DNA of 64,000 nt, from the NCBI RefSeq assembly GCF_024199795.1, contig NZ_JANADK010000001.1, positions 2,976,001 to 3,040,000 of the forward strand, in the 5' to 3' direction. The translations under genes and the position numbers were made by a program. The notes below the pieces were generated by a model. It saw only the letters and a program-made list of their open reading frames with translations, was not told the DNA's origin and ran no database searches. The stretch comes from Bradyrhizobium sp. CCGB01. GTDB lineage: Bacteria; Pseudomonadota; Alphaproteobacteria; Rhizobiales; Xanthobacteraceae. Positions within the stretch are counted from its first letter, which is position 1; each line of letters begins with the position of its first letter. Below are positions 1-8,623 of this stretch, piece after piece.

Positions 1-2631
1 GCAACGCCGGACGGCAAGGGCGCTGCGGCGATCGCGGGCGACCCCGATCATCCCGCCAATTTCGGCCGGCTGTGCTCGAAGGGCTCCGCGCTCGGCGAGA
101 CCGTCGGGCTGGAGAGCCGGCTGCTCTATCCGATGATCCGCTGCAAGGGCGTGCTGGAACGCGTCGCCTGGAGCGATGCGCTCGACCATGTGGCCCATCG
201 CATGCAGCACATCGTGGCGCGCGACGGCGCCGACGCGGTCGCGTTCTATCTGTCGGGCCAGCTCCTGACCGAGGACTATTACGTCGCCAACAAGCTGATG
301 AAGGGTTTTGTCGGCACGGCCAACGTCGACACCAATTCGCGGCTCTGCATGTCGTCCTCGGTCGCCGGTCATCGCCGCGCCTTCGGCGCGGACACCGTGC
401 CCGGCTGCTACGAGGATCTCGACCAGGCCGATCTGCTGGTGTTCGTCGGCTCGAACGCGGCTTGGTGCCATCCGGTGCTGTTCCAGCGCATGCTGAAGAA
501 CCGTGGGGAACGCGGCGCGCGGATGATCGTGATCGATCCGCGCCGTACCGACACCGCGAGCGACGTCGATCTGTTCCTCGGCCTGAAACCCGGCGCCGAC
601 ACGGCGCTGTTCTCCGGCCTGTTCGTCCATCTCGCCGACAATGGCGCGCTGGATCAGGACTACATCGCGAACAACACGTCGGGCTTCGATGACGCACTGG
701 CGCGCGCACGCAGCATCGCCGGCAGCGTCACCGCGACCGCGCTCGCCACAGGCCTCTCTGAGCAGGACGTTGCCACCTTCTTCAAGATGTTCCGCGAGAC
801 GCCTCGTGTCGTCACGCTTTATTCGCAGGGCGTCAACCAGTCGGCGCAGGGCACCGACAAGGTCAACGCGATCCTGAACTGCCATCTCGCCACGGGGCGC
901 ATCGGCAAGCCCGGCGCTTCGCCGTTCTCGCTGACCGGTCAGCCCAACGCGATGGGCGGCCGCGAGGTCGGCGGCCTTGCCAACCAGCTCGCCGCGCATA
1001 TGAACTTCACGCCGCCGGATATCGACCGTGTCAGGCGGTTCTGGAAGGCGCCGCGCATCGCCACCCATGAAGGGTTGAAGGCGGTGCAGCTGTTCGAGGC
1101 GATCAACCGCGGAGAGGTCAAGGCGCTGTGGGTGATGGGCACCAACCCGGCGGTGTCGCTGCCCGATGCGGATTTTGTCCGCGAGGCGCTGAAGAAGCTC
1201 GAGCTGTTCGTTGTTTCCGAGAACGTGCTCTCCAACGATACCGTCGAGGCGGGGCCGCATGTGCTGCTGCCCGCGCTGGCCTGGGGCGAAAAGTCGGGCA
1301 CGGTGACTAACTCCGAACGCCGCATCTCCCGCCAGCGCTCGTTCCTGCCGGCGCCGGGCGAGGCGCGGCCGGACTGGTGGATTCTCAGCGAGACCGCAAA
1401 GCGGCTCGGCTTCGGCGACAGCTTCAACTACAAATCCGCCGCCGACATTTTCCGCGAGCATGCCGCGCTTTCTGCTTTCGAGAATGACGGCAGCCGTGAC
1501 TTCGACATCGGCGCACTGACCGCGCTCTCGGACGAGGCCTTCGATGCCTTGAAGCCGGTGCAGTGGCCGACGCGAGAGGGCGCGGCGTCTGGTGAACGCT
1601 TCTTCGCGAACGGCGGCTTCTTCACCAATGACGGCAAGGGCCGCTTCGTCGCGCCGGAGGTGCCGTCGCTGCGCAGTGAGACCGGCGCCTCGCGCCCCCT
1701 GCGGCTCAACACCGGACGCATCCGCGACCAGTGGCACACCATGACGCGCACGGGCCTCAGCCAGCGGCTGGGTGCGCATCTGCCGGAACCGTTCGTCGAG
1801 ATCCATCCTGACGACGCCAGCAAATACGGCATCGTTCATGACGCCTACGCCCGCATCACCACCGATTACGGCCAATGCATCTTGAAGGTCGTTGTCAGCG
1901 ACCGCCAGCAGCGCGGCACGCTGTTCGTTCCGATCCACTGGAGCGCGATGAACGCCTCGCACGGCCGCGTCGGGGCGCTCGTGCAGTCCTTCACCGACCC
2001 GTTCTCTGGCCAGCCGGAATCGAAAGCCACGCCGGCGGCGATCGCGCCCTATGAGTACGTGTTCCGCGGCTTTGCGCTGTCGCGCAAACAGCTCGATCTG
2101 CCGCCGAACCTGCTGTGGACCCGCGTCACGGTCGCTGGCGGCTTCGGCTATCTCTTCGCCGACAATGCCGATCTGTCGCGCTGGCCGGCCTGGCTCGGCG
2201 GCGTCGCCGGTGAGGATGTCGCCGACTATCGTGACTTCGGCGGCGGCGTTTATCGCGCGGCATCGTTCGCAGGCGACCGTATCGAGACCTGCCTGTTCGT
2301 CGGCCCCGCGCATGATGCCGGCGACTGGGAGGTCGTGAAGAGCCTGTTCGTGGCCGATCATGTCACCGACGAGCAGCGCCGCATGCTGCTGTCGGGCAAG
2401 TCGACGGAGGGCGCGGCCTCGACCGGCCCCATCGTCTGCGCCTGCTTCGGCGTCGGCCGCGGCACCATCTGCGACACAATCGCAGCCGGCGCGCGCACGG
2501 CGGCCGAGATCGGCGCCAAGCTCAAGGCCGGCACCAATTGCGGCTCCTGCATCCCCGAGCTGAAGCGCCTGATCGCGACGACAGAGGTGGCGCCAGTGAA
2601 GCAGGCCAAGCTGGCGGGCGCGGCGGGGTAG
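1..2631 (+). CDS. nasA: Assimilatory nitrate reductase catalytic subunit, 5' end outside window
   Basis: Molybdopterin oxidoreductase that reduces nitrate to nitrite in the cytoplasm. The frame is open from base 1, and the first residues carry the last part of the N-terminal 4Fe-4S/Mo-bisMGD entry motif (FGRLCSKGSALGET), so the true start lies upstream of the window. Further on come the molybdopterin core (GQPNAMGGREVGG, WVMGTNPAVS) and the molydopterin dinucleotide-binding domain (LNTGRIRDQWHTMTRTG). The C-terminus adds a BFD-type [2Fe-2S] module (CACFGVGRGTI, then TNCGSCIPELKRLI), the hallmark of NasA-type rather than NapA-type enzymes. The electron partner and nitrite reductase would be expected upstream. 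The dimethyl-sulfoxide-reductase superfamily assignment is very secure; the assimilatory role rests on the C-terminal module. Confidence 0.93.
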   Translation, partial: ATPDGKGAAAIAGDPDHPANFGRLCSKGSALGETVGLESRLLYPMIRCKGVLERVAWSDALDHVAHRMQHIVARDGADAVAFYLSGQLLTEDYYVANKLMKGFVGTANVDTNSRLCMSSSVAGHRRAFGADTVPGCYEDLDQADLLVFVGSNAAWCHPVLFQRMLKNRGERGARMIVIDPRRTDTASDVDLFLGLKPGADTALFSGLFVHLADNGALDQDYIANNTSGFDDALARARSIAGSVTATALATGLSEQDVATFFKMFRETPRVVTLYSQGVNQSAQGTDKVNAILNCHLATGRIGKPGASPFSLTGQPNAMGGREVGGLANQLAAHMNFTPPDIDRVRRFWKAPRIATHEGLKAVQLFEAINRGEVKALWVMGTNPAVSLPDADFVREALKKLELFVVSENVLSNDTVEAGPHVLLPALAWGEKSGTVTNSERRISRQRSFLPAPGEARPDWWILSETAKRLGFGDSFNYKSAADIFREHAALSAFENDGSRDFDIGALTALSDEAFDALKPVQWPTREGAASGERFFANGGFFTNDGKGRFVAPEVPSLRSETGASRPLRLNTGRIRDQWHTMTRTGLSQRLGAHLPEPFVEIHPDDASKYGIVHDAYARITTDYGQCILKVVVSDRQQRGTLFVPIHWSAMNASHGRVGALVQSFTDPFSGQPESKATPAAIAPYEYVFRGFALSRKQLDLPPNLLWTRVTVAGGFGYLFADNADLSRWPAWLGGVAGEDVADYRDFGGGVYRAASFAGDRIETCLFVGPAHDAGDWEVVKSLFVADHVTDEQRRMLLSGKSTEGAASTGPIVCACFGVGRGTICDTIAAGARTAAEIGAKLKAGTNCGSCIPELKRLIATTEVAPVKQAKLAGAAG

Positions 2632-2667
2632 GCGCGACGTTCTCGGTCGTCGCCCGTATACTCCTCC

Positions 2668-2769
2668 GTCATCGCCCGGCTTGACCGGGCGATCCAGTAC
2701 GCCGAGACACCTGTGATTAGGCGGTGAGGCCGCGGCGTACTGGATTCCCCGCTTTCGCGGGGAATGACA
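2668..2769. repeat. Dispersed palindromic intergenic repeat
   Basis: Two arms, each a small hairpin (GCCCGGCTTGACCGGGC on the left, CCCCGCTTTCGCGGGG on the right), face each other. The outer parts (GTCAT...GATCCAGTACGCC and GGCGTACTGGATTCC...ATGAC) are inverted copies. It fills the gap after nasA. The architecture matches REP-like elements common between Bradyrhizobium genes; it could also act as an mRNA 3' stabiliser or terminator. Confidence 0.7.
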
Positions 2770-2863
2770 TTGAGGGTGGGGCGCCATGCCCTCCGCACCA
2801 ATCGACGTTCCCGCGATTGTGCCCTATGCTGCCGCGCTCCCCCCATCAACACCCATAACAAAA

Positions 2864-3769
2864 ATGATGTACCTGGAAACGCCGCCGCGCCTGATCGAGA
2901 CCACGGTCTTCTCCGCCATGCCCGACAAGTTCCGCCGCAAGGGCGTGCGGACCGATTGGGCCGATGCCAACCGGCCGGGTGTGCCGACCGATAGCTTCAT
3001 CGAAGGGCCGTCGTTCGACAAGGACGGCCATCTCTACATCGTCGACATTCCCTTCGGCCGCATCTTCCGCATCGCGCCGGATGGCGAGTGGTCGCTGGTG
3101 ATCGAATATGAGGGCTGGCCGAACGGATTGAAGATCGCCGCCGACGGCCGCATCCTCGTCGCCGACTACATGCACGGCATCATGGAGCTCGACGCCGGGG
3201 CAGGACGCATCAAGCCGATCCTGACCGCGCGCAATTCGGAATCCTTCCGTGGCTGCAACGACCTGCATCTTGCCTCCAACGGCGACATCTTCTTCACCGA
3301 TCAGGGCCAGACCGGCCTGCACGATCCCAGCGGGCGTGTTTATCGCCTGACGCCGAGCGGCCGGCTCGATTGCCTTGTTGACACCGGCATCAGCCCGAAC
3401 GGCCTGGTGCTCGATCCCGGTGAAACCGTGCTGTTCGTCGCGATGACGCGCGACAACGCGGTGTGGCGGCTGCCGTTCATGAAGGACGGCAGCGTGTCGA
3501 AGGTCGGCCGCTTCTGCTCGCTGTTCGGCACCAGCGGCCCCGACGGCATGACGATGGATGCGGCCGGCCGCCTGTTCGTCGGCCACGCCTCGCTCGGCCA
3601 CGTCTTCGTATTCGCACCGAACGGCGAATTGGTCGCGCGGGTCAAATCGTGCGCAGGGCCGAATTGCACCAATGTTGCGATCGGCGGCGCAAGCAAAGAT
3701 CGGCTCTATATCACGGAGTCCGCGACCGGCAGCGTGCTGGTCGCCGACGTCAGCGGATTGAACTCTTGA
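2864..3769 (+). CDS. SMP-30/gluconolactonase/LRE family protein
   Basis: Six-bladed beta-propeller hydrolase, probably opening a sugar-acid lactone. The divalent-metal ligand positions of the family are recognisable in order: Glu in FIEGPSF, Asn in GCNDLH, Asn in SPNGLVL and Asp in PDGMTMD, separated by repeated strand motifs (GRIFRIAPDGEW, GRVYRLTPSGR). The start is uncertain. The ATG at 2864 gives about 301 residues beginning MMYLETPP and leaves room for a promoter; an in-frame ATG at 2786 would add 26 residues that do not look like part of the fold. No good ribosome-binding site precedes either. The next gene follows after 46 bases in the same direction and may be co-transcribed. Substrate unknown. 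Confidence 0.82.
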   Translation: MMYLETPPRLIETTVFSAMPDKFRRKGVRTDWADANRPGVPTDSFIEGPSFDKDGHLYIVDIPFGRIFRIAPDGEWSLVIEYEGWPNGLKIAADGRILVADYMHGIMELDAGAGRIKPILTARNSESFRGCNDLHLASNGDIFFTDQGQTGLHDPSGRVYRLTPSGRLDCLVDTGISPNGLVLDPGETVLFVAMTRDNAVWRLPFMKDGSVSKVGRFCSLFGTSGPDGMTMDAAGRLFVGHASLGHVFVFAPNGELVARVKSCAGPNCTNVAIGGASKDRLYITESATGSVLVADVSGLNS

Positions 3770-3815
3770 GCTCGATGGTGGTTGCCTGGGCGAAAGAGCG
3801 AGAGCGGAGACGACC

Positions 3816-4655
3816 ATGAACACGAAACCCTTCGGCAAGACGAGCACCAGCGTTTCCGTCATCGGTCAGGGCACCTGGTATCTCGACCATGGCGACCGCA
3901 AGCGCGCGATCGCGGCGCTTCAGCGCGGGCTCGAGCTCGGCATGACCCACATCGACACCGCCGAGATGTATGGCGATGCGGAGCTCGTCATCGCCGATGC
4001 AATCGCAGGCCGCCGCGACGAGGTGTTCCTCGTCTCGAAAGTGCTGCCGAGCAACGCCTCGCGGGGCGGCACCATCACGGCCTGCGAACGCTCGCTGAAG
4101 CGGCTGAAGACCCATCGTCTCGATTGCTATCTGCTGCACTGGCGCGGGTCCTATCCGCTCGAGGACACCGTTGCCGCGTTCGAGGAGCTGGTGAAGGCCG
4201 GCAAGATCAAATCCTGGGGCGTTTCCAACTTCGACGCCGACGATCTCGACGAAATCCTCGCGGTCTCCGGTGAAGGCCGCATCGCCTGCAATCAGGTGCT
4301 CTATCATCTGAAGGAGCGCGCGATCGAGCATGCGGTGATCCCGTGGTGCGAGAAGCACGGCGTTGCGGTAGTCGCGTATTCGCCGTTCGGGCACGATGAT
4401 TTTCCGGATGCGCGCAGCAAGGGTGGTGCCGTGCTCGCGCGCATCGCGGAGGCGCGTCGTGCGACACCGCGTCAGGTCGCGCTGAGCTTTCTCACCCGTG
4501 CGACTACGGTGTTCGCGATTCCGAAGGCGTCGTCCGCGGAACATGCCGGCGAGAATGCGGCCGCGGGCGGTCTCGTGCTGACGAAAGAGGAGATTTCGGC
4601 GCTCGATGCGGCGTTTCCGCGCGGTCCGAAGCCGCGCAGTCTGCCCATGCTGTAG
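3816..4655 (+). CDS. Aldo/keto reductase
   Basis: NADPH-dependent carbonyl reductase of the (beta/alpha)8 aldo/keto reductase superfamily, 279 residues, cytosolic. The catalytic tetrad is complete: Asp47 and Tyr52 in HIDTAEMYG, Lys75 in LVSKVLP and His108 in YLLHW. The family pattern GKIKSWGVSNFDADDL follows near residue 132, and the C-terminal cofactor segment contains IPKASSAEH. A GGAG motif precedes the ATG. It sits just downstream of the SMP-30 gene, suggesting joint work on a sugar or sugar-acid derivative, but nothing in the sequence fixes the substrate. A general stress or detoxification role is equally possible. Confidence 0.9.
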   Translation: MNTKPFGKTSTSVSVIGQGTWYLDHGDRKRAIAALQRGLELGMTHIDTAEMYGDAELVIADAIAGRRDEVFLVSKVLPSNASRGGTITACERSLKRLKTHRLDCYLLHWRGSYPLEDTVAAFEELVKAGKIKSWGVSNFDADDLDEILAVSGEGRIACNQVLYHLKERAIEHAVIPWCEKHGVAVVAYSPFGHDDFPDARSKGGAVLARIAEARRATPRQVALSFLTRATTVFAIPKASSAEHAGENAAAGGLVLTKEEISALDAAFPRGPKPRSLPML

Positions 4656-4683
4656 TGCACAAAGGCCTATTATTAATGGAGTA

Positions 4684-4711
4684 TTGACGCGCGAGGACCT
4701 GAGCGCATATC
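4684..4711 (+). promoter_or_regulatory. Candidate sigma-70-type promoter for the EamA permease gene
   Basis: TTGACG and CATATC are separated by 16 bases in the 141-base gap between the aldo/keto reductase and the permease, about 90 bases before the proposed GTG start. Sequence-pattern evidence only. Confidence 0.3.
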
Positions 4712-4796
4712 GGCATCCTGTTTTCGGAAGTTGTGAAAGCGGCGCTTTTGTCGTTTTTTACGCTCGTTCCCGAATCGTATTTCCCAGGTTCCAGCC

Positions 4797-5783
4797 GTGA
4801 CACCGCCGCCCGCCGTAGCCGCAAGGCTCGACAGTATTCCCATGCCCGTGCCGGAGAAGAAGCAGGAGGCTCGCCGTGCGCCTGCGCGCGTCGATCATCC
4901 CTTCAAGGGCATCGCGCTGGTGCTACTGTCGACGATCTTCCTCGGCTGCTCCGACGTCACCGCAAAGTATCTGTCGACCAGCCTGCCGTCGATCGAGATC
5001 ACCTGGATTCGCTTCGTCACGTTCGCGCTGATGTTCACGCCGGTGATGCTGCCCGGCTCGCCGCTGCATGCGATGCGCACCGATCGCCTCGGCCTGCAGC
5101 TGATGCGCGGCGCAGCGCTGCTCGGCTCGTCGCTGTTCTTCATCACCGGCCTGCGCTTCCTCCCGATCGCGGAAGCCTCCGCTACCGGCTTCGTCTCGCC
5201 GCTGTTCGTCACCGCGCTCTCGATCATCTTCCTGAGCGAGAAGGTCGGCATGCGCCGATGGATCGCTACCGCGATTGGCCTGACGGGCGTGATGATCATC
5301 CTGCGGCCGGGCTCAAGCGCGTTTCATGCTGCCGCGTTCTTTCCGATCGTCTCGGCCTTCTGCTGGGCCGCTGCGCTGATCCTGACGCGCATGATGAGCG
5401 GACGTGAAGCCGTCCTCACCACCATGGCGTATTCCGCGCTCACGGGCGTTGCGATCCTCAGCCTGATGGTGCCGTTCGTCTGGGTGACGCCGAGCTGGAC
5501 CGCGATCGGGCTCGGCATCGTGATCGGCGTTGCCTCCACCGTCGGCCAGTGGATCATCGTGCTGGCCTATCGCTATGGCGATGCCTCGGTGCTGGCGCCG
5601 TTCTCCTACACGCAATTGCTGTGGGTCAGCATTCTGGGCTTTTTCCTGTTCGGCGAAGTGCCAGATATCTGGACCGTCACCGGCGCGGCCTTCATCGTTG
5701 CCAGCGGCCTCTACATCGCCCATCGCGAGCGCATCCGCCGCGCCCAGCTCCTGGTGCTGGAAGAGCGTTCCCCGAACCCCTGA
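4797..5783 (+). CDS. DMT superfamily (EamA) transporter
   Basis: Ten-helix inner-membrane permease of the drug/metabolite transporter superfamily, 328 residues. Two EamA halves are visible: the first from about residue 37 (GIALVLLSTIFLGCSDVTAK) to about 175, the second to about 315, each ending in the usual helix-loop patterns (ATGFVSPLFVTALSIIFLSE; FSYTQLLWVSILGFFLFGE). A hydrophilic tail of about 35 residues precedes helix 1. The proposed start is a GTG with AGG nine bases upstream; an ATG at 4842 would shorten it by 15 residues. Such proteins export amino acids, metabolites or drugs; the substrate cannot be read from sequence. It probably has its own promoter because a 141-base gap precedes it. 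Confidence 0.87.
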   Translation: MTPPPAVAARLDSIPMPVPEKKQEARRAPARVDHPFKGIALVLLSTIFLGCSDVTAKYLSTSLPSIEITWIRFVTFALMFTPVMLPGSPLHAMRTDRLGLQLMRGAALLGSSLFFITGLRFLPIAEASATGFVSPLFVTALSIIFLSEKVGMRRWIATAIGLTGVMIILRPGSSAFHAAAFFPIVSAFCWAAALILTRMMSGREAVLTTMAYSALTGVAILSLMVPFVWVTPSWTAIGLGIVIGVASTVGQWIIVLAYRYGDASVLAPFSYTQLLWVSILGFFLFGEVPDIWTVTGAAFIVASGLYIAHRERIRRAQLLVLEERSPNP

Positions 5784-5843
5784 CGCAAGTCCGCGCGTCC
5801 CGCTTCGTGCTATCAACGGCTCCAACAACACGGGAGGAGCCGG

Positions 5844-6923
5844 ATGCGCGCTGCGATTTTCAGGAACGGTGAGATTGTCGTCGACCGCATGGCCGAGCCG
5901 ACGCCCGGCAACGGCCAGGTGCTGGTCAAGACGCTCGCCTGCGGCATCTGCGGCTCCGATCTTCACGCGCGCCAGCACGCCCACCGCATGGTGGAGATGG
6001 CGAAGAAGACCGGGCGCAAGCCGATGGACCTCACCCGCGACGTCGTGTTCGGCCATGAGTTTTGCTGCGAGATCGTCGATTACGGCCCGGGCACTGCGCG
6101 CAAGCTCAAGCCGGGCACGCGCGTCTGCTCGCTGCCGGCCCTGGTGACGCCGCAGGGCATCGAGGGTATCGGCTATTCCAACGACAATATCGGCGGCTAT
6201 GCCGAGGCGATGCTGCTCAGCGAGCCGCTGCTGCTCGAAGTGCCCAACGGGCTTGCGCCGGAGCATGCCGCGCTGACCGAGCCGCTCGCCGTCGGCGTCC
6301 ACGCCGTGGCGAAGGCCAACATTAGCGGCGGCGAGGTGCCGCTCGTGATCGGCTGCGGACCGGTCGGGCTCGCGGTGATCGCCGCGCTCAGGATCAAGGG
6401 GCTGCATCCGATCGTCGCCGCCGACTATTCGCCGACGCGTCGTGCGCTCGCGGCAAAACTCGGTGCCGACATCGTGGTCGATCCCCGGGTGTCGCAGCCC
6501 TATGCGACCTGGGCCGAGCACGCGCAGATGTCGGACGCCGAGAAGGCGGCGCGGCCGCCGCTCCAGGCCATGCTGCCGGCGCTCAAGCCCGCGATCATCT
6601 TCGAATGCGTCGGCGTGCCCGGCCTGTTGCAGCAGGTGTTCGAGGGTGCGCCGCGCGATGCCCGCATCGTCGTGGTCGGCGTCTGCATGGAGACCGACCG
6701 GAGCGAGCCCATGCTCGGCATCATGAAGGAGCTCAACGTCCAGTACGTGCTGGGTTACACGCCGGATGAGTTCGCGGCCTCGCTGCGGCTGATCGCGGAA
6801 GGGCAGGTCGATGCCGCCGCGATGGTCACCGCCGAGGTCGGCATCGATGGCGTCGCCAAAGCGTTTGCCGACCTCGCCAATCCCGAGGCGCATACGAAGA
6901 TCATCGTGCAGCCGTGGAGATGA
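5844..6923 (+). CDS. Zinc-binding alcohol dehydrogenase family protein
   Basis: MDR-superfamily NAD(P)-dependent dehydrogenase, 359 residues. The catalytic-zinc site is visible as CGICGSDLH (Cys33) and GHEF (His71, Glu72). The Rossmann motif GCGPVGLAVIAALRIKG lies near residue 170. The structural-zinc lobe with four closely spaced cysteines is missing, so it belongs with the one-zinc relatives. The stretch around residues 41-66 is longer than in typical polyol dehydrogenases. A strong GGGAGGAG ribosome-binding site precedes the ATG. It follows the permease after 60 bases and could share its transcript. Substrate unknown; secondary alcohols or sugars are typical for the family. Confidence 0.87.
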   Translation: MRAAIFRNGEIVVDRMAEPTPGNGQVLVKTLACGICGSDLHARQHAHRMVEMAKKTGRKPMDLTRDVVFGHEFCCEIVDYGPGTARKLKPGTRVCSLPALVTPQGIEGIGYSNDNIGGYAEAMLLSEPLLLEVPNGLAPEHAALTEPLAVGVHAVAKANISGGEVPLVIGCGPVGLAVIAALRIKGLHPIVAADYSPTRRALAAKLGADIVVDPRVSQPYATWAEHAQMSDAEKAARPPLQAMLPALKPAIIFECVGVPGLLQQVFEGAPRDARIVVVGVCMETDRSEPMLGIMKELNVQYVLGYTPDEFAASLRLIAEGQVDAAAMVTAEVGIDGVAKAFADLANPEAHTKIIVQPWR

Positions 6924-6924
6924 C

Positions 6925-7026
6925 GGTCTCGTAGGGTGGCAAAGCGTAGCGTGCCCACCATTCTCACCACGAACGCGGAGGCATGGTGGGCACGGCGCTA
7001 CGCGCCTTTGCCCACCCTACGAGACC
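6925..7026. repeat. Inverted repeat of the GTAGGGTGGGC family
   Basis: The ends are perfect inverted copies (GGTCTCGTAGGGTGG and CCACCCTACGAGACC), with weaker internal complementarity. Two further members of the same family lie at 12719-12807 and 30149-30236. It separates the convergent dehydrogenase and ppk2 genes and may double as a bidirectional terminator. Confidence 0.75.
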
Positions 7027-7030
7027 TCCC

Positions 7031-7951
7031 TCAATATTTCGACGGCACGTGCATCTCCGCCGGAATCGGTCCGCGGTGATAGTCGGGATTTCGCACGCGC
7101 GGCGGCAGCACCACCGGCACGCGCGCGACCTCCTGGTACGGCATCTGGCTGAGCAGATGCGAGATGCAGTTGAGGCGGGCGCGCTTCTTGTCCACGGCAT
7201 CGACGATCCACCAGGGCGAGTCGGGCAGGTGGGTGTGCTCCAGCATCGTCTCCTTGGCCTTGGTGTACGCCTCCCAGCGGCTGCGGGCCTCGACGTCCAT
7301 CGGGCTCAGCTTCCACTGCTTCAAGGGGTCCTTGATGCGCATGGTGAAGCGGAACTGCTGCTCGTCGTCGGTGATCGAGAACCAGTATTTGATCAGGATG
7401 ATGCCGGAGCGGATCAGCATTCGCTCGAACTCCGGCACCGACTTGAAGAACTCCTGGTACTCCTCCTCGGAGCAGAAGCCCATCACGCGCTCGACGCCGG
7501 CGCGGTTGTACCAGCTGCGGTCGAACAGCACGATCTCGCCGCCTGCCGGCAGGTGCGACACGTAGCGCTGGAAATACCATTGCGTGCGCTCGCGCTCGCT
7601 CGGGGCGGGGAGCGCCGCGACGCGGCAGATGCGGGGATTGAGCCGCTGGGTGATGCGCTTGATGACGCCGCCCTTGCCGGCGGAGTCGCGGCCCTCGAAC
7701 AGCACCACGACCTTCTTCTTCTCGCTCTGCACCCAGTCCTGGAGCTTGACCAGCTCGCCCTGGAGCCGCAGCAATTCCCGGAAATAGAGCTTGCGATCGA
7801 CCGTCGGTCCCGGCGCATCGGTCTCATCCAGCAGCTCGTCGAGACGGGCGTCGTCGAGCTCCATTTCAAGCTCTTCGTCGAGGTCGTCGGCCATCTCCTG
7901 AAGGATGCGCTCGCGCTTGGCGGTTTCGGAGGTGCGGCTGGCGTCGGTCAT
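7031..7951 (-). CDS. ppk2: Polyphosphate kinase 2
   Basis: Class I PPK2, which uses polyphosphate to phosphorylate nucleoside diphosphates (or the reverse); cytosolic, 306 residues. The P-loop is FEGRDSAGKGG near residue 90 and the Walker B/lid segment is LFDRSWYNRAGVERVMGF near residue 145. The C-terminal part contains the typical KDPLKQWKLSPMD and SPWWIVDAVDKKRARLN blocks. The N-terminal 50 residues are very acidic (DDLDEELEMELDD), an extension found in part of the family. It is transcribed alone, convergent with the alcohol dehydrogenase and ending five bases from the palindromic repeat. Likely role: nucleotide and energy balance under stress. Confidence 0.95.
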   Translation of the reverse strand: MTDASRTSETAKRERILQEMADDLDEELEMELDDARLDELLDETDAPGPTVDRKLYFRELLRLQGELVKLQDWVQSEKKKVVVLFEGRDSAGKGGVIKRITQRLNPRICRVAALPAPSERERTQWYFQRYVSHLPAGGEIVLFDRSWYNRAGVERVMGFCSEEEYQEFFKSVPEFERMLIRSGIILIKYWFSITDDEQQFRFTMRIKDPLKQWKLSPMDVEARSRWEAYTKAKETMLEHTHLPDSPWWIVDAVDKKRARLNCISHLLSQMPYQEVARVPVVLPPRVRNPDYHRGPIPAEMHVPSKY

Positions 7952-8028
7952 GGCTACGGCTCTCGCTACGGGACAATCGTCAAATGACCATCCCCGGCGT
8001 TTGTTTCATCCATGTGACACCATCGCCG

Positions 8029-8490
8029 TCACACCGGCAGCGCGATCGAGTATTTGACCTGGCTCAGCGCAAAGCTCGACTCGATCGAGGCGATGCCGTC
8101 GAGCCGGGTCAGCTTGGTCTTCAGGAAGGTCTCGTAGGAGGCGAGGTCGGCGGCCACCACGCGCAGCAGATAGTCGCGGTTGCCGGTCATCAGATAGCAC
8201 TCCAGCACCTCGTCCCATTTCGAGATCGCGCGCGCGAAACGGTTGAGGTCCTCCTCCTTCTGCCGGGCCAGCTTGATCGAGATGAAGACGCTGACATGCA
8301 GCCCCAGCGCCTTCTGGTCGACGGTCGCGATATAGCGCGAGATGACCCCGCGCTCCTCCAGCAGCTTGACCCGGCGGTGGCAGGGCGAGACCGAGAGCCC
8401 GACCTTGTCGGCCAGTTCCTGCATGGTCAGCCGGCTGTCGTTCTGGAGCAAAGCGAGGATTTTTCGGTCGATGGCGTCGAGCTCGGGCAT
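8029..8490 (-). CDS. Lrp/AsnC family transcriptional regulator
   Basis: DNA-binding regulator with an N-terminal winged helix (LDAIDRKILALLQNDSR, then LADKVGLSVSPCHRRVKLLE) and a C-terminal RAM ligand domain (ECYLMTGNRDYLLRVVA); 153 residues. The ATG at 8490 gives the usual family start (MPELDAIDRK); the frame remains open to 8538, but those 16 extra residues do not fit the family. It is divergent from the ThDP enzyme gene, and this arrangement suggests that it controls that gene and itself, probably in response to an amino or keto acid. The function is secure at family level; the target is inferred from position. Confidence 0.9.
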   Translation of the reverse strand: MPELDAIDRKILALLQNDSRLTMQELADKVGLSVSPCHRRVKLLEERGVISRYIATVDQKALGLHVSVFISIKLARQKEEDLNRFARAISKWDEVLECYLMTGNRDYLLRVVAADLASYETFLKTKLTRLDGIASIESSFALSQVKYSIALPV

Positions 8491-8623
8491 TGGGATGGAA
8501 CCTGTATTCTGCCGGGTCATCCTGGTAAAATATCCCAATATTCGAGGGTATGGCGCGAAAAATTGAGAAGTTTGGCGCCGTCCGCAGGCGTATTATCGGG
8601 TACCTGTTTCCGGGAGCATTGCC
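8491..8623. promoter_or_regulatory. Divergent control region between the Lrp regulator and the ThDP enzyme
   Basis: This 133-base region is locally AT-rich in an otherwise GC-rich window. It holds AATAT-CCC-AATATT at 8529-8542 followed by CGAGGGTA, a weakly symmetrical stretch, and GCGAAAAATTGAG further on. AT-rich imperfect palindromes are what Lrp/AsnC proteins bind; the assignment is positional. Confidence 0.4.

Noticed and set aside
5313..6893. 526-codon minus-strand frame opposite the EamA and dehydrogenase genes
   Set aside because: Same reason: low-information His/Asp/Arg-rich antisense reading covering parts of two convincing genes.
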